From Candolleomyces eurysporus (lineage: Eukaryota; Basidiomycota; Agaricomycetes; Agaricales; Psathyrellaceae): a stretch of DNA of 64,000 nucleotides. Below are positions 10,491 through 21,209 of this stretch, one piece after another. The notes under the pieces were generated by a model, which saw only the letters and a list, made by a program, of their open reading frames with translations, did not search any database and had not been told where the DNA came from. Both the position numbers and the translations under genes were made by a program. Position 1 is the first letter of the stretch. Each line of letters starts with the position of its first letter. The DNA lies in the NCBI GenBank assembly GCA_027579435.1, contig JANBPK010000941.1, positions 1 to 64,000 of the forward strand, written 5' to 3'.

Positions 10491-12007
10491 GTTCCTCCTC
10501 GAAAAATCCAGGACGTCGCGTAACGTCCCGCCGCCGAGCATGAAGAATGAATCGGAGTTATCTCCCCCTTCGAACCCTTCGCATTCGTCTTCACCGCGCA
10601 TGTTCTACGGCAAATTCAACCACCTCACCCCCTCCGAACCGTCCTCCTCCTCCTCTCACCAGCCCTCCTTGCCCTCGACCATAGAGAATGTCATCGCCTC
10701 TCGCCCGTTTGTCGGGAAACCCATCAAACCTCGGGGAACGAGAGACATTAAGCTCTCTCCCTCCTCTCTTCGACCTGCAGTTGCTGCGAGAGACCGCATC
10801 TCTCATTGGGTCACTCCCTACTCGCTTTCCCAGCTGGACTCCATGCTGGGGGAGATCTCCTTTGACTCAATTCGCAAAATCAACGTCGCCGTCATTTCCT
10901 CTCTCGCTGAATCCACACGCACGGGATACGGTGCTGGTCTACTTCGGTTCACCGAGTTCTGTGACAGAGAAGGTGTCTCCGAATATAGCCGCATGCCCGC
11001 TTCCGCCGTTCTTCTCGCCGCCTTCGTCGCAGATCAGGCCTCGAAGGCCTCCTCCAGTTCCATCAATTCCTGGATGTCCGCAGTTCGCGCCTGGCATGTC
11101 ATCAACAACGCTCCCTGGTACGGCAGCTCTGAATTCGTCTGCCAGGTGAAGCTCGGCTCCTCGAGGATGGCTCCGGTCTCCTCAAAGAAAATACCTCGCA
11201 ACCCCGTCACTCTGGAGCACAGTGCTCACGCTCCAGAAGGCTCTCGATCTGTCGGACTCCTTCGACGCCGCCGTTTGGGGCTGTCGCCTGTGTCGCCTTT
11301 TTTGGGCGTNGCTGCAGGCTCGGTGAGCTCACCGTCTCATCTGAAAAGTCGTTCTCTCCTCGACATGATGCCGACAGGTTCGGTCATTCTTTCCCTTTAC
11401 TCACTGCCTCTGATGCTCACCTTTCACCCATACACCCAGATCTACTGCCGCCGTGACGTTCGCGACCTCTCTCCCCACCTCATCCTCCTCTCGCTCCTCG
11501 CCGCAGGATTCGGTCTCCTTCCACATCCCGTGGACGAAGGTCTCGAAGGACGCCGGAGCTGACATCCATGCTGTTGGTCACGACAAATGCTCTCCCGTCA
11601 GAGCCATGTCCAACCACCTGAAGGTCAACTCGTCGGCTCCCTCCTCCTCCCACCTCTTCTCATACCAAACGGAGAGTGGCCGTTGGGTCCCGATGATCAA
11701 GAGCAAGTTTCTGGATCGCTGCCATACGATCTGGAGCTCTCTAGGGCTCCTACGGGTTCATGGTCATAGCTTCCGCATCGGCGGAGCGACGGAACTTCTT
11801 CTTGGAGGTATGCCCCCTCATGTCGTTGCCTCGGTTGGACGATGGAAGTCTCTCGCTTTCTTACTTTACTGGCGTCGTGTCTCGGACATTATTTCTAATT
11901 CTTTCTCCTCCTCCTATGATACATCGAGATTGGACTCGGTCAACAAAGCTTTCGATGAATTCCGTATTCGTAATAACATCCCGGCGAGCGCTCTCGTTGA
12001 CCCCTAA
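10483..12007 (+). pseudogene. DIRS-like tyrosine recombinase, frame-broken
   Basis: N-terminal core-binding region SLAESTRTGYGAGLLRFTEF and SINSWMSAVRAWH (near 10,900-11,100), then the catalytic domain: first Arg in RLGELT (near 11,315), HSFRIGGATE (H-x-x-R, near 11,765) and VGRWKSLAFLLYWRR with the nucleophile Tyr (near 11,840-11,875). It would cut and rejoin the circular cDNA during integration. The frame changes near 11,220, at the n at 11310 and near 11,450, so no intact ORF exists here. The last frame ends at a TAA at 12005. Confidence 0.8.
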
Positions 12008-12130
12008 AAGTACTCAAGCCTTAGATTACCCATATGCTTCGCTCTCTCTCTGCTATTCGCTCTGCTGATCCCTCGCTATCGTATTTGCTCAGACTCGCTC
12101 TCGTACTCGCTCTGGCTCGCTCTCTTACTT
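12008..12130 (+). repeat. Degenerate CTCGCT-type low-complexity run
   Basis: Directly after the recombinase stop, imperfect CTCGCTCT/CTGCT units recur about a dozen times. It is pyrimidine-rich on the plus strand and probably part of the element's 3' untranslated region. Confidence 0.6.
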
Positions 12131-12377
12131 ACTGTTAATGCTCTCGCTACCTCTACCATACTCTTGCTCCTCTTGACCTCTCCAATTGACATACGTGCCC
12201 ATCATGCCCCTCAGGATTGCTCAAGACAGCTCAATATCGGGTTGTCGACAGTGAGTTCCCAGTCCAGGTAGCCATACATCTTGTCTTCTCCTCTCGCTTG
12301 CTCTGTGTGGGTTCGGGCCTCCAGCGAATCTGGAATCCGTGGTGGTGAGCTGCGCTCTGGTTGGGTAGGTCACGGAT

Positions 12378-12392
12378 CCCAGCTTCGCTGGG
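12378..12392. repeat. Perfect short hairpin CCCAGC-TTC-GCTGGG
   Basis: Six-base perfect stem with a three-base loop. It is also enclosed by an imperfect nine-base inverted repeat (GAATCCGTG near 12,330 with CACGGATCC at 12,371). Confidence 0.7.
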
Positions 12393-12553
12393 TCTCTCTC
12401 TCCGTGTACTTACCTGCGCGCTCCGCTCTTCGGTTTCGTGAGTTCAACGATCCCTACTTCTCAGAGTAGAGAATCGCAGACTGTGTGTCCCGGTTTCTCT
12501 CTCTGACTCGCTGGAATGCATCCGGCGGGCTGTGGGATCTTCCCGACTCACCG

Positions 12554-12571
12554 CTTGGGGGCGGGCCCCGA
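12554..12571. repeat. GC-rich inverted repeat
   Basis: CTTGGGG and CCCCGAG pair around a short GCGG loop, with one G-T pair. It is one of a series of hairpins at the right end of the DIRS-like element. Confidence 0.45.
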
Positions 12572-12595
12572 GCTAACACCGAAGACCGCCACCAC

Positions 12596-12643
12596 CCTTG
12601 GAAACTAGGACTGACAACTGTGTCAACTCCCTAGTTTCCAAGG
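12596..12643. repeat. 14-bp perfect inverted repeat with 20-base loop
   Basis: CCTTGGAAACTAGG (12596-12609) and its exact reverse complement CCTAGTTTCCAAGG (12630-12643). Such a stem is unlikely by chance. See the paired hairpin at 12,725. Confidence 0.9.
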
Positions 12644-12724
12644 TTCTCTCCTCTACTCCTCCTCAGATCATCTTCTATTATTTATCTACTCACATTCTAT
12701 CTACTCTCGTCCTCCCTGGACGAC

Positions 12725-12767
12725 GGACTCTCAAAAGACTGATGGCTCCCACCCTTTTTGAGAGTCC
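12725..12767. repeat. 12-bp perfect inverted repeat with 19-base loop
   Basis: GGACTCTCAAAA (12725-12736) and TTTTGAGAGTCC (12756-12767). It has the same architecture and loop size as the hairpin 80 bases upstream but an unrelated stem sequence. Confidence 0.9.
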
Positions 12768-13645
12768 TCCTTTCTACCCACTACGTGAGCTAACTTGTTG
12801 GGTGTTGAAAACCACGTTACGTAATTTTTCTCACTGCCCGTCTCTATCTAAGTATAGGTCCCCGAGGAATCCCACTCTTAGGCGCTTGCGTCGATGGCCT
12901 CCATATGGAAGAAAATTTGTTGCTGCGCAGGAGCACCCAGGTGGATATCATTCCATCTACCACTTTTAACTCCTTACATCCCCTAGCCCTCTAGTATTTC
13001 AGGCAGCCCACGTGTCGCCGGTCCAACTATGCACTGCAATCACTTGCCGCAGGTAACTTTCTGACCCAAAGAATGTTCTTGGCATTAGTCCCTCAGTGAG
13101 AATGGTTTCTCCCTAATGGTTGAAACTCATTACCAACATGAAAACCTCGCCGCCAGAGGCATGGCCTCAGTAAGAATGTGTAGGGTCGCTTGGGTGACGG
13201 GCACGTAAAGTTAGATTTATATCTTCCTCACCTTCCGATTAAGGCAGCCAATGACTGCTCACCTTTTTGACGCCTTCTGTCCACTTTCAAAAGCTAATGG
13301 CTCAGTTGACCAAGACATAATCATTCAGCAAAACATCAATCTTTCCGCGACTCCAATTCAGATTTTGCCCACGCCAGTCACGTACCTTCGCACCATTTCA
13401 GCCATGACGAGGCCATCGGGCGAGGTTATGCACCGATGTTGATACCTCTTTTGGACGACACCTTTGATGGGAGCTGCCACGGAATTGCCTTGCGCGGAAT
13501 CTGTCTCGCTAAAACCACCATCTCGTGTCACAGGGCGCGGCTCACCGTCACTTGCCTTCCTGGCCAGCGCCCGGATTTAATATGATACCTTAAGCCTGGG
13601 GCCAACCACAGCACTGTGGTGCCAAATATCTGGTCCCACACTCCG
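12768..13645. other. Intergenic region, no gene seen
   Basis: Between the hairpin cluster and the P450 promoter. Only short scattered frames occur, none with recognisable domains or plausible splice structure. The first part (to about 12,960) may still belong to the upstream element. Confidence 0.5.
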
Positions 13646-13653
13646 TTTAAATA
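13646..13653 (+). promoter_or_regulatory. TATA-like box of the P450 gene
   Basis: TTTAAATA, 119-126 bases before the P450 ATG, followed by a pyrimidine-rich leader (about 13,670-13,710). Position and composition suit a fungal core promoter; there is no transcript evidence. Confidence 0.4.
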
Positions 13654-13771
13654 GCGGCGGTCCTGCCAAAGAAACTTTCGTTCTTCGCTTCTCTTCCTCG
13701 ACCTCGTTTCTGCGCAACGGTTAATAGAACGGCCTACTTCCTCGTATCGAAGGCAACCTCGACAACAAACT

Positions 13772-16127
13772 ATGACCACCTTTCCGGCAAATCCAGCCCA
13801 TTATCGTCTTAGACTTTTGGCGGATCTAACAAAAGCTCTGGTCATACCCGTGGCGCTGCTCCACCTCTCCCTTTCCTGGTTCGACGTCCCCGTCCCAACC
13901 CTCTACGTCCCACTGCTCGACGTTGGCTTTATCATCGTGTGTGCAGTCGTCCGCGTGCAGTGGCGGGACTGGACCCAGAGCCGAGAAGCCCGGGCGCACA
14001 ACGCGCGACAAGTTCCCCGAGTCGTCGGTAAATGGCCCGGAAACATCGACGTGCTACTATGGATGATGAAGGAGTTCAAGACGAGCTACGTGGGCGACGT
14101 CTACAGGCAGCTCTTCGACGAGTATCAGTGCACGACTCTCAACCTGCGAATCCTTTGGCAAGATAACGTGAGTATCGATCTACCCCGGCTAACATAGTAA
14201 CTACCTCTTTGAGGTCCGTTAGACGCCGTTCTGGAGGAAAGGCGGCATTAGAACCCTTTCTCAGTGACGCAGGGCCTCCCATCGATCTTCGTGAATTCAT
14301 TTGTTGGTTTCGATATCGAGCTCACCATGCTCCCCTATTTTCTGTTTTTTAGATTATAACGATGGACCAGGAGCACTCCAAGTTCATCCTTGCGACTGGG
14401 GTACAGCATTTTTGGAGAGGAAGGGCACAGAAAGAGCGAATGTTCGTTCGGGAACAGTTTACGTCGTGAGTTCTCGTGCTAAAATTATCTCGCAGGGAAA
14501 CCTTCCTTGGTACCGGCATATTCAATCGAGATGACGAGGTGAGTTCTTGCATTGAAATCTGGGAAGCGTGTGTGATTGACTCGAGTTAGATCTGGAAAGC
14601 GGTGCGCATCTTGAAAGCTCCATACCAGCGCTATGTCTCCGACTCATCAAAACATCACAGCATCGCTCAACTGCTCGACCGTTCTTCGCGCAAGATAGAA
14701 TACGCGACTTCGAGATTTTCGAAAAGTACACTAGCCGGACGCTTTCTATCCTGAACGCGAAGGCGGCGGCCAACGAGCCTTGTGAAGCACAAGATCTTTT
14801 TGCGAGATTCACCCTGGATGCGGCGTCGGAGTTTTTGTTCTCGCAAAGCTTGGACACGCTCGATCTACCTTTTCCAGTTCCCGGGAAGGCAGTTTTGGGA
14901 GCGAAAGGGTCGGCGATGGAGGGCTCTTGGGGTGCTTTCGCTGAAGCGTTTGAATCTTGCCAGCAGAACATTACGAGCAGGGCAAGAATTGGGCGCATGT
15001 GGCCGATTCTTGAGCTGTTCGGAGATAGGAACGAAGAGCACGCGAAGGTGATTCACGACTGGCTCGATCCTCTTGTGAAAAGAGCCATTGGTGGTCATTC
15101 TGATACGGAGAAGGACCGAAAGGATTCAGCCTCTCTCGCGGAACGGACTTTTATAGAGCATTTGGCAGCCTCCACAAATGGTCGGTGTTTCGAACTATAA
15201 GAAAGGCGGCGTCGACCTAATCGCCTCCTTCAGACCCCGTCGTCATCCGTGACCAACTGCTTAACATGCTCCTTGCGTCTAGAGACACGGTACGGCGAAA
15301 TCGGCTTTCTGAGAAACAATGTCTAACTTTGCCCTAGGCTGCGTGCGTTCTGACGTATATTGTATATCTCTTGGCACTACACCCAGATGTAGCAGAAAAG
15401 CTGCGAGCCGAGGTTCTGAAATATTGTGGGCCGACATCTCCGGGAACATTCGATAACTTTCGAGACATGAAGTACAGTGCGTACACCGAGTTTTGATCGA
15501 CTAACCAACAACTGAATTTCGTAGTGCGTGCTGTCATCAACGAAACCCTTCGTCTCTTCCCCCCTGTCCCTGTCAATCAACGAGAGACTCGGTCTGCACC
15601 TTGCACATTGCCTCCATCCGACGCTACCTTTGCTACCTCCGATAGAAGGCCCTTTTACCTTCCGCCCGAGACGATAACCATCTACTTGCCTATCTTGACG
15701 CAACGAAACCCAGCACTGTGGGGGGAGGACGCCGACGAATTTGACCCCGAGCGTTGGATTGACCGAAAACGGCTTGGAAAGTATGTTGCAAACCCTGCAA
15801 TGTACGCTCCATTCAGCGCTGGGCCCCGTATCGTATGTCTTTCCGACTTCACTTTTCCTCGAGATTTCACAATCTTATCAATTTGCTGCGTAGTGCATAG
15901 GCCAAAATTACGCCTATAACGAAATGTCATATTTCCTAGTTCGCTTACTCCAACAGTTTGATCGGTTCTCGCTCGCAAAGGAGTTTCAACCATCGGGATC
16001 ACTGCCACCTCTAGAGTGGAAGCTCCGAGCTGGCAGACAAACGGCTGAACAAATTTGGCCAGCAGCTGCGATGACACTATACGTCAAAGTACGTCTTAAT
16101 TTAGTCCTCGACGATCCGTGGCACTAA
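13772..16127 (+). CDS. Cytochrome P450, CYP63-like, nine exons
   Basis: A haem monooxygenase, probably ER-anchored by the hydrophobic N-terminal segment (LVIPVALLHLSLSW and VPLLDVGFIIVCAVV). Exons by splice consensus: 13772-14167, 14353-14441, 14496-14538, 14590-14601, 14661-15180, 15234-15289, 15338-15476, 15525-15832, 15894-16127. Spliced, all P450 landmarks are present: C-helix region KAHRSTARPFF, I-helix LASRDTAACV (Ser where AGRDT is usual), ExxR as ETLRLFPPVP, the PERW region FDPERWIDR, and the haem loop FSAGPRICIGQNYAYNEMS with its Cys. An intron splits the haem loop just before the Cys codon, and exon 4 is only 12 bases. No stop or frameshift is seen, so the gene looks functional. The CYP63-type label rests on the haem-loop signature. 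The substrate is unknown; CYP63 members oxidise hydrocarbons and aromatics. Confidence 0.9.
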
Positions 16128-16398
16128 AAATTCAATTGTTCGTTCCTTCGCTTGCTCATCTTAGGGAGGCCTTTGGGTCAATTTCCATCGTGCAGACCAA
16201 TGATCTGAGCGATTTGATTCGAAGCCTTATCCACCCGCCTATGATTGTAGAGTTCAATGTCGAATCAGCATCCACCTTCGGTTTTATCGAATTAATTTAC
16301 GCTTTGACGCCTGCCCATCAACTGAAGCCAAGCTTTTTCCAGTGCGGCAAGGCTGACTTAGAGCGCTTTATGGCTAGCTGGTTCTCAATTTGGTCCGA

Positions 16399-16506
16399 GG
16401 CAAGATGGCCGAGCGGTCTATGGCGTGTGACTCAAGCGAAAGCTTGCCCTGCAAAGGGGTTTCTCATGGGAGTATTCCCGCGTGGGTTCAAATCCCACTC
16501 TTGTCA
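16399..16506 (+). tRNA. tRNA-Leu(CAA) with intron, copy 1
   Basis: Acceptor stem GGCAAGA/TCTTGTC (one G-T pair) with discriminator A, D-arm GGCCGAGCGGTCTATGGC, long variable arm GGGAGTATTCCC, T-arm GTGGGTTCAAATCCCAC. The anticodon loop CTCAAG gives CAA (Leu, UUG codons). An intron of about 25 bases follows position 37. A T5 run directly after the gene is a Pol III terminator. Total 108 bases. The anticodon stem has one T-T mismatch. Confidence 0.9.
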
Positions 16507-16583
16507 ACTTTTTAAAAAGTTTTTCCCCTAGAGAGCTGGGGACATTCTGGGACCATGGATAAACGTGAGGCCGTCAGAACCAT

Positions 16584-16696
16584 GGCAAGATGGCCGAGCG
16601 GTCTATGGCGTGTGACTCAAGCGAAAGCTTGCCTCCGAAAAGAGGTTGATTTCTCATGGGAGTATTCCCGCGTGGGTTCAAATCCCACTCTTGTCA
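16584..16696 (+). tRNA. tRNA-Leu(CAA) with intron, copy 2
   Basis: The mature sequence is identical to copy 1 and starts 185 bases after it on the same strand. The intron is about five bases longer and differs after its first dozen bases, so this is an old local duplication with conserved exons. A T6 run terminates it. Both introns begin CGAAAGCTTG, which pairs with the anticodon region as CAAGC-GAAA-GCTTG. Confidence 0.9.
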
Positions 16697-16803
16697 ACTT
16701 TTTTGCAGTTTGGGCCAACTCGTATATTTCACTAAAATCTATTGTACAAAGCCGAATTAAAAGTCTAACATCTAAGGGCGTCTTCTCTATTTGGAGCCGA
16801 GAG

Positions 16804-18007
16804 CTAGTAGGCGGAAAAATCTTCAAGTAAAGCGTTGATGGATGGTCGTCGGGAATGGTCAGTCCAACAGCAGGATAGAATATCCCAAGCTCGAGGGGGA
16901 ACACCAGGGTAGCGGTGCAGCTCTGGCCATCGACTTCCTATGATGGCCAATTTAACATCCCATGCGTGCTGCAGATGGTTGAATGGTACGGATTTCTCGC
17001 CACGGCCATCCAAAATCTAAGCAACGTTCTTCAGGGCGTTGAAACTCGACTTCTAAGATCACACATACCTGCAGTGCAGTCATGGAGAGTGCATATACGT
17101 CCGTTGGCTTTGTTACAGACATATAAACGGCGCCAACATCCTCTTGAACTAGTTCTGGTGCTATGAAGCGATAAGTTGGGTGGACGGTTGTTGTGTATCC
17201 AGTCGGCCGAGTGGTGTAGAGGCGACTCAGACCTAGGTCGATAATCTTGACGACACCCTCTTCTGTCACACGAAAATTATCCTAGACCATGTCAGAAACC
17301 GAAGTTTCTGGAAAAGAGGCTGCTTACAGGCTTTAGGTCGCCATGAACGAGGTTCAGAGAATGCATGTGCGAGACCCCATTGGCCAACTGTCGAATCTGT
17401 CAACGAAGAAATCAGTTTTGCCTACTCCTATATCAGTGTTAGCACGCACGATTTCCAGCTTGTCGGTGAAGCCTCTTGACATTGTATACTCGAGGGCATG
17501 GTGTTTCACGTAGTCTGTGACTATCGAAGGGATGCGTTCGTCAAAGACACCCCTCACGACGTTGGAGTCGATGAAAAGAACACCATGAAAGGTGTTAATA
17601 TTTTCACATTGAATGGGCGACCTAACAAGCTGTACCCAAGCATATGCCTCGCGGTAGGTCCGCTAGAGTGCTGTCAGCTTTTGCTCAATTACGAGAGGCC
17701 ACCGTGACAGAACTAACACACCTGAGCAACTTTATTATAAGGTGTGTCGCGCTGCCCGCGAAAGGTCTTGAGGACGACTGAACGAGAGACACCATTCTTT
17801 TGTATAATGCCCACAGTTATAATGCAGTATGGCGTCGTCTCGGGAAACTTGGGATGCTTTATGAATGCAAAATTGAGGGTCTGTAAAGTGGGAAAGATGC
17901 TGTTGAGTGGCGAGCCCGTCACAGGTTTAACATTGCACACTTGCGTGATCTCTGTATAGCCTGTTGGCCGATGTTTCGTCAAAGACGACGGCTGAAGGGT
18001 GGGTCAT
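16804..18007 (-). CDS. TKL-like protein kinase K1, seven exons
   Basis: Exons on the minus strand: 18007-17939, 17880-17722, 17662-17450, 17396-17328, 17281-17069, 17016-16804 (the second could be split further). The spliced product has VVLKTFRG (beta-3 Lys), HGDLKPDNFR in place of HRD, VVKIIDLGLSR in place of DFG, an APEL motif (IAPELV), TDVYALSM and a closing RRPSINALLEDF. These are eukaryotic kinase landmarks, with the HGD and DLG variants usual for an expanded Agaricomycete TKL-like family. No stop or frameshift is seen. The N-lobe lacks a clear glycine loop, so activity is uncertain. It lies tail-to-tail with the tRNA pair and starts the kinase-rich stretch. Confidence 0.8.
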
Positions 18008-18009
18008 GA

Positions 18010-19500
18010 TGTAGTGGGACAGAGCGACAACGGGTAACGAACTAAATTTTCGCCCAATGCCATTTAAATCATAATTTTTGGGGTCCCTAGGATCAAGGGA
18101 TTTTGTTCAGCGGCGAAGGGATTGTTGGCAGGTCCGGAACCATCCCAATGGCTATCAAGAGATTTTTCCAAAATAGGGCATCTTCATTGATCATGAATTC
18201 CGAGTACACTGTCGCGCTAAAGGAGGGTGGGTCCCTTTCGTTACGTACCCCTAGGTCGCCAAGTGGACACCATTCAGTTTCAGCCCATTGAAAAGATGTC
18301 ACGTTGAGTTCTTCAACGTCATCCAATTGAGTACCACCCAGCAGCCTCCGTTAGTGCTGAATTGCCCCCAGAAAACAGTTCATGAGTAGCGGGGTTCGCC
18401 AGAAATTCGACTTGAAAGGCCCGTGAGATGGCACCGCCGATTCAATCTAGAGATACGGTCAAATGCTAAGTTAAGGCTATAGGCGACATACAAAATGTTG
18501 AGCGTCACTCTTGAGGTTGCCATAAAGGTCTTGCTGGACTGGAGACCGCAGAGAACGGCCTGTCCGAGTTGGAAGAAGGTCCGGCACATGTTGATTGATA
18601 GTGGTGTGACATTGCCGTCGAGATCTCCGAGCCTTCTCCTCTACAATGTTGTGCTAGGAACGTTTCTCGGCGCACAGACAGCACAAACAGTCGGCACGAT
18701 GTCCAGTCAAGTTCGGAACGGGTCGCCGAAGGGTGACTTTCAAGTATCCACGTTGCCGCGCCTAAGACCTTTCATGGCCTGTAAGCAATAGTTACAATTA
18801 AATCAATGTTGATCTCTGGCCTTTAAACAAGCTATAGAGACCGTCGTGCAAGCAAGCACAGCTGTACTAATATAGCTAGAAACACCTTCTGACTTCATTA
18901 AGAGTCAACCTTGAAATTGGGGTTGGGGCATAGACAGATATATATATATCCACACTCCCGCAGCCGTTTGTCCACTGAAAACCGCCGATTGGTGCAATAT
19001 GTGTAAAGCCCATCAGAAAGAGTTTAAGGTTCAGCAAAGAGTATCTGTTATGCCAACGTTATGATGGCAGGTTCACCTGGCCGCCTGGCTCCTGGTGACA
19101 AGTATCACCAGGTCACGCTGAGATGCACACCGGGACGATAGAGAGCAATAATTTTGAGTCAGGTTTCCACGGAGTGTTCAACAGGGACCCCCGACAGAGG
19201 ATATGCTTAGCCAAGCAAGGATTTCCCTCTCAAGTCGGTTGACCGTACTGTCGTGAGGCGTTGAAGCACGACTGATTCCTGGATACCGTCCAGAAGAGTT
19301 ACCTCCGCTGTGGGTCTATGACACCGTCTCCTGCAAATGGCTATTCCGATGGAGAGTTCCCCTCCATGGAATGTGCACGAAAGGGACGACGTTCTGCTTT
19401 AAGTAACTTGTTATCTCATCTAGTGGCCAGTTGCCCTTCTAGGCAAACGGCCGCCATGAAACCGGTCGTGTGCGTGACCGCCGAGACGCCGCGTTCACTG
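18010..19500. other. Unassigned region with possible minus-strand exons
   Basis: Two minus-strand frames (18326-18093, 77 codons; 18589-18380, 69 codons, partly hydrophobic) are the only candidates and match nothing I recognise. An alternating TA run lies near 18,940-18,955. No gene can be supported. Confidence 0.3.
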
Positions 19501-19529
19501 TGATGGTAATTCAGTCACGACCGCACTCA

Positions 19530-20440
19530 ATTTGATCCTCCTCAACCACCTGGCCTTCGAAGAATTATGGAACCACTAGACCACGTCAATATACCACCTC
19601 AAATTTCGAGAGGTTACAGAACTGCCAACCTGCGTCGCCGAAGCTATGGAGGATGAAGTCCTCGTTTGCGAGCTTGGGGACTTTCGACCTCACTATCTCC
19701 CAGCGATGAGCCTTTCAAGTTCCAGCATTGAGGATAGGCTCCACTTCTGAGGTGATGTCTGCTGGATTATTGCTCTTTTTGCAGATCCCGGTCAATGAAC
19801 CACTCAGTCCACTGGTAGATGGATGTGAGCCAGTCACGCCGACCATGACGCTAGCGAACATAGTAGAGGATATCGTTCCAGGCAGCTTATCAACAGGAAA
19901 TCGAGCGTGCCTTCAATCTAGAAACGTATTCTCTCAAATCGGAGGACTGAGTATTGTCACGTCACCGGCCGAGGTCAGAAAGGGGTCTTAGAGGTGGTGT
20001 CTTTGGTGTTTGCACCAGTGAGGACAATCATTGGACGGTTTGCCAGGTAAGCATAGGTTTACTTTTTGACGCATCTTTCTCTAAAAATATCTCGTAGCAC
20101 CACCTCCGAGTTGTGTTGATAGCGAGGCACATCATGAAACACGATGTTCGGCCCATATTTAGTTTTATAGTAAGTATCCTTCCTTCCGGAAACCGCTTGA
20201 TCTAATAACAGTCCTTTGTTTAGGCTTCAAATGAAGGTAATAAGATATCTCTCTCTCTGGGATTTTTCTGTCCCCTAGCACAAAATTGTGAGATCATCGA
20301 GTTACTCCCAACTGTCGGTACCTTCTCCGCTCTCCGCCAAACTGTCACGGGTATGTCCCTGCTGTTCAAAGGCAAAAGTTAACCCTTTTTTCAATTAATG
20401 ATTCGTGCTGGCTGGGTTCACAGCGATATCAGCCGGCGAT
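19530..20440 (+). pseudogene. FunK1-like kinase fragment, truncated at the catalytic loop
   Basis: Shows the FunK1 exon order in decayed form: DVRPIFSF (compare DVRRMFMF of the gene at 40.2 kb), then after a deletion LPTVGTFSALRQTVT followed by a GT-AG intron, then GWVHSDIS, where it stops matching. The activation segment and C-lobe are missing. It abuts a kinase fragment on the opposite strand at about 20,440. The upstream part (19,780-20,050) is paralogous to 26,160-26,410. Confidence 0.6.
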
Positions 20441-20446
20441 ATTACC

Positions 20447-21209
20447 GATCTTGACGACATCCTCTTCTGTCACACGAGAATTTATCAGAATATGTCAAAA
20501 ACGGAGGTTCCGTGAAGGAACCACTTACGGGCTTTAGGTCACCATGAGCAAGGTTCAGAGAACGCACGCGCGAGACTCCATCGGCTAATTGTCAAACCTG
20601 TCAACGAAGAAATCAGTTCCGCCTACTCATGTATCAGTGTAAGCACGCACGATCTCCAGCTTGTCGGTGAAGCCTCTTGACATTTTATACTCGAGGGGAT
20701 GGTGTTTCACGTAGTCTGCGACTATCGAAGGGATGCGTTCGTCAAAGACACCCCTTACAACGTTGGAGTCGACGAAAATCACACCATGAAGGGTGTTGAT
20801 ATTTTCACACAGAATGGGCGACCTAGCAAGCTGGACCCAAGCAAACGCCTCGCGGTATGTCCGCTGGAGTTTTTCAGCTATTGCTCAATTGGGAGTGGCC
20901 AACGTGACAAAAGCCACACACCTGAGCAACTTTATTATAAGGTGCGTCGCGCTGCCCGCGGAAGGTCTTGAGGACCACCAAACGAGATACTCCATTCTCT
21001 TCTATGACGCCCTTCGTCACCGTACGGTATAAAATCGTCAGAGGAGACGTGGAATTCTTCATGAACGGGAATATGAGGGGCTGTACAAGCCTGAACGGTG
21101 CTGTTGAGTAATGAGCCCGTCATAGCTATGACATCGCACTTGCATAATCGTTGTATAGCCCTACAGCTGCTACTTTGTCAAAGACAACGACAGTCGGAGA
21201 GTCGGCCAT
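20447..21209 (-). pseudogene. K1-type kinase fragment (K1')
   Basis: A close paralogue of K1 covering exon 1 (ATG at 21209; SPTVVVFDKVAA), the N-lobe (VIEENGVSRLVVLKTFRG), and exon 4 (SLNLAHGDLKP). An Arg codon CGA of K1 is TGA here (about 20,600). Homology ends at VVKI, just before the DLG motif, where the FunK1 fragment begins. It is therefore truncated and carries a stop. Confidence 0.75.

Larger units (their letters stand above)
7500..12770 (+). mobile_element. DIRS-like tyrosine-recombinase retroelement, decayed
   Basis: Gag with two zinc knuckles, an RT/RNase H without integrase, and a C-terminal tyrosine recombinase follow each other on the plus strand, the DIRS order. Several frame changes (C8 run near 9245, near 10,270 and near 11,220, n at 11310) break the reading, so this copy is probably inactive, although some breaks sit at homopolymers. 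The left boundary is not visible. On the right, inverted repeats between 12,378 and 12,767 may be terminal structures. No LTRs flank it. Confidence 0.8.

Noticed and set aside
12008..12130. Telomere-like or satellite array
   Set aside because: Units are irregular and short, without a constant period or telomeric sequence.
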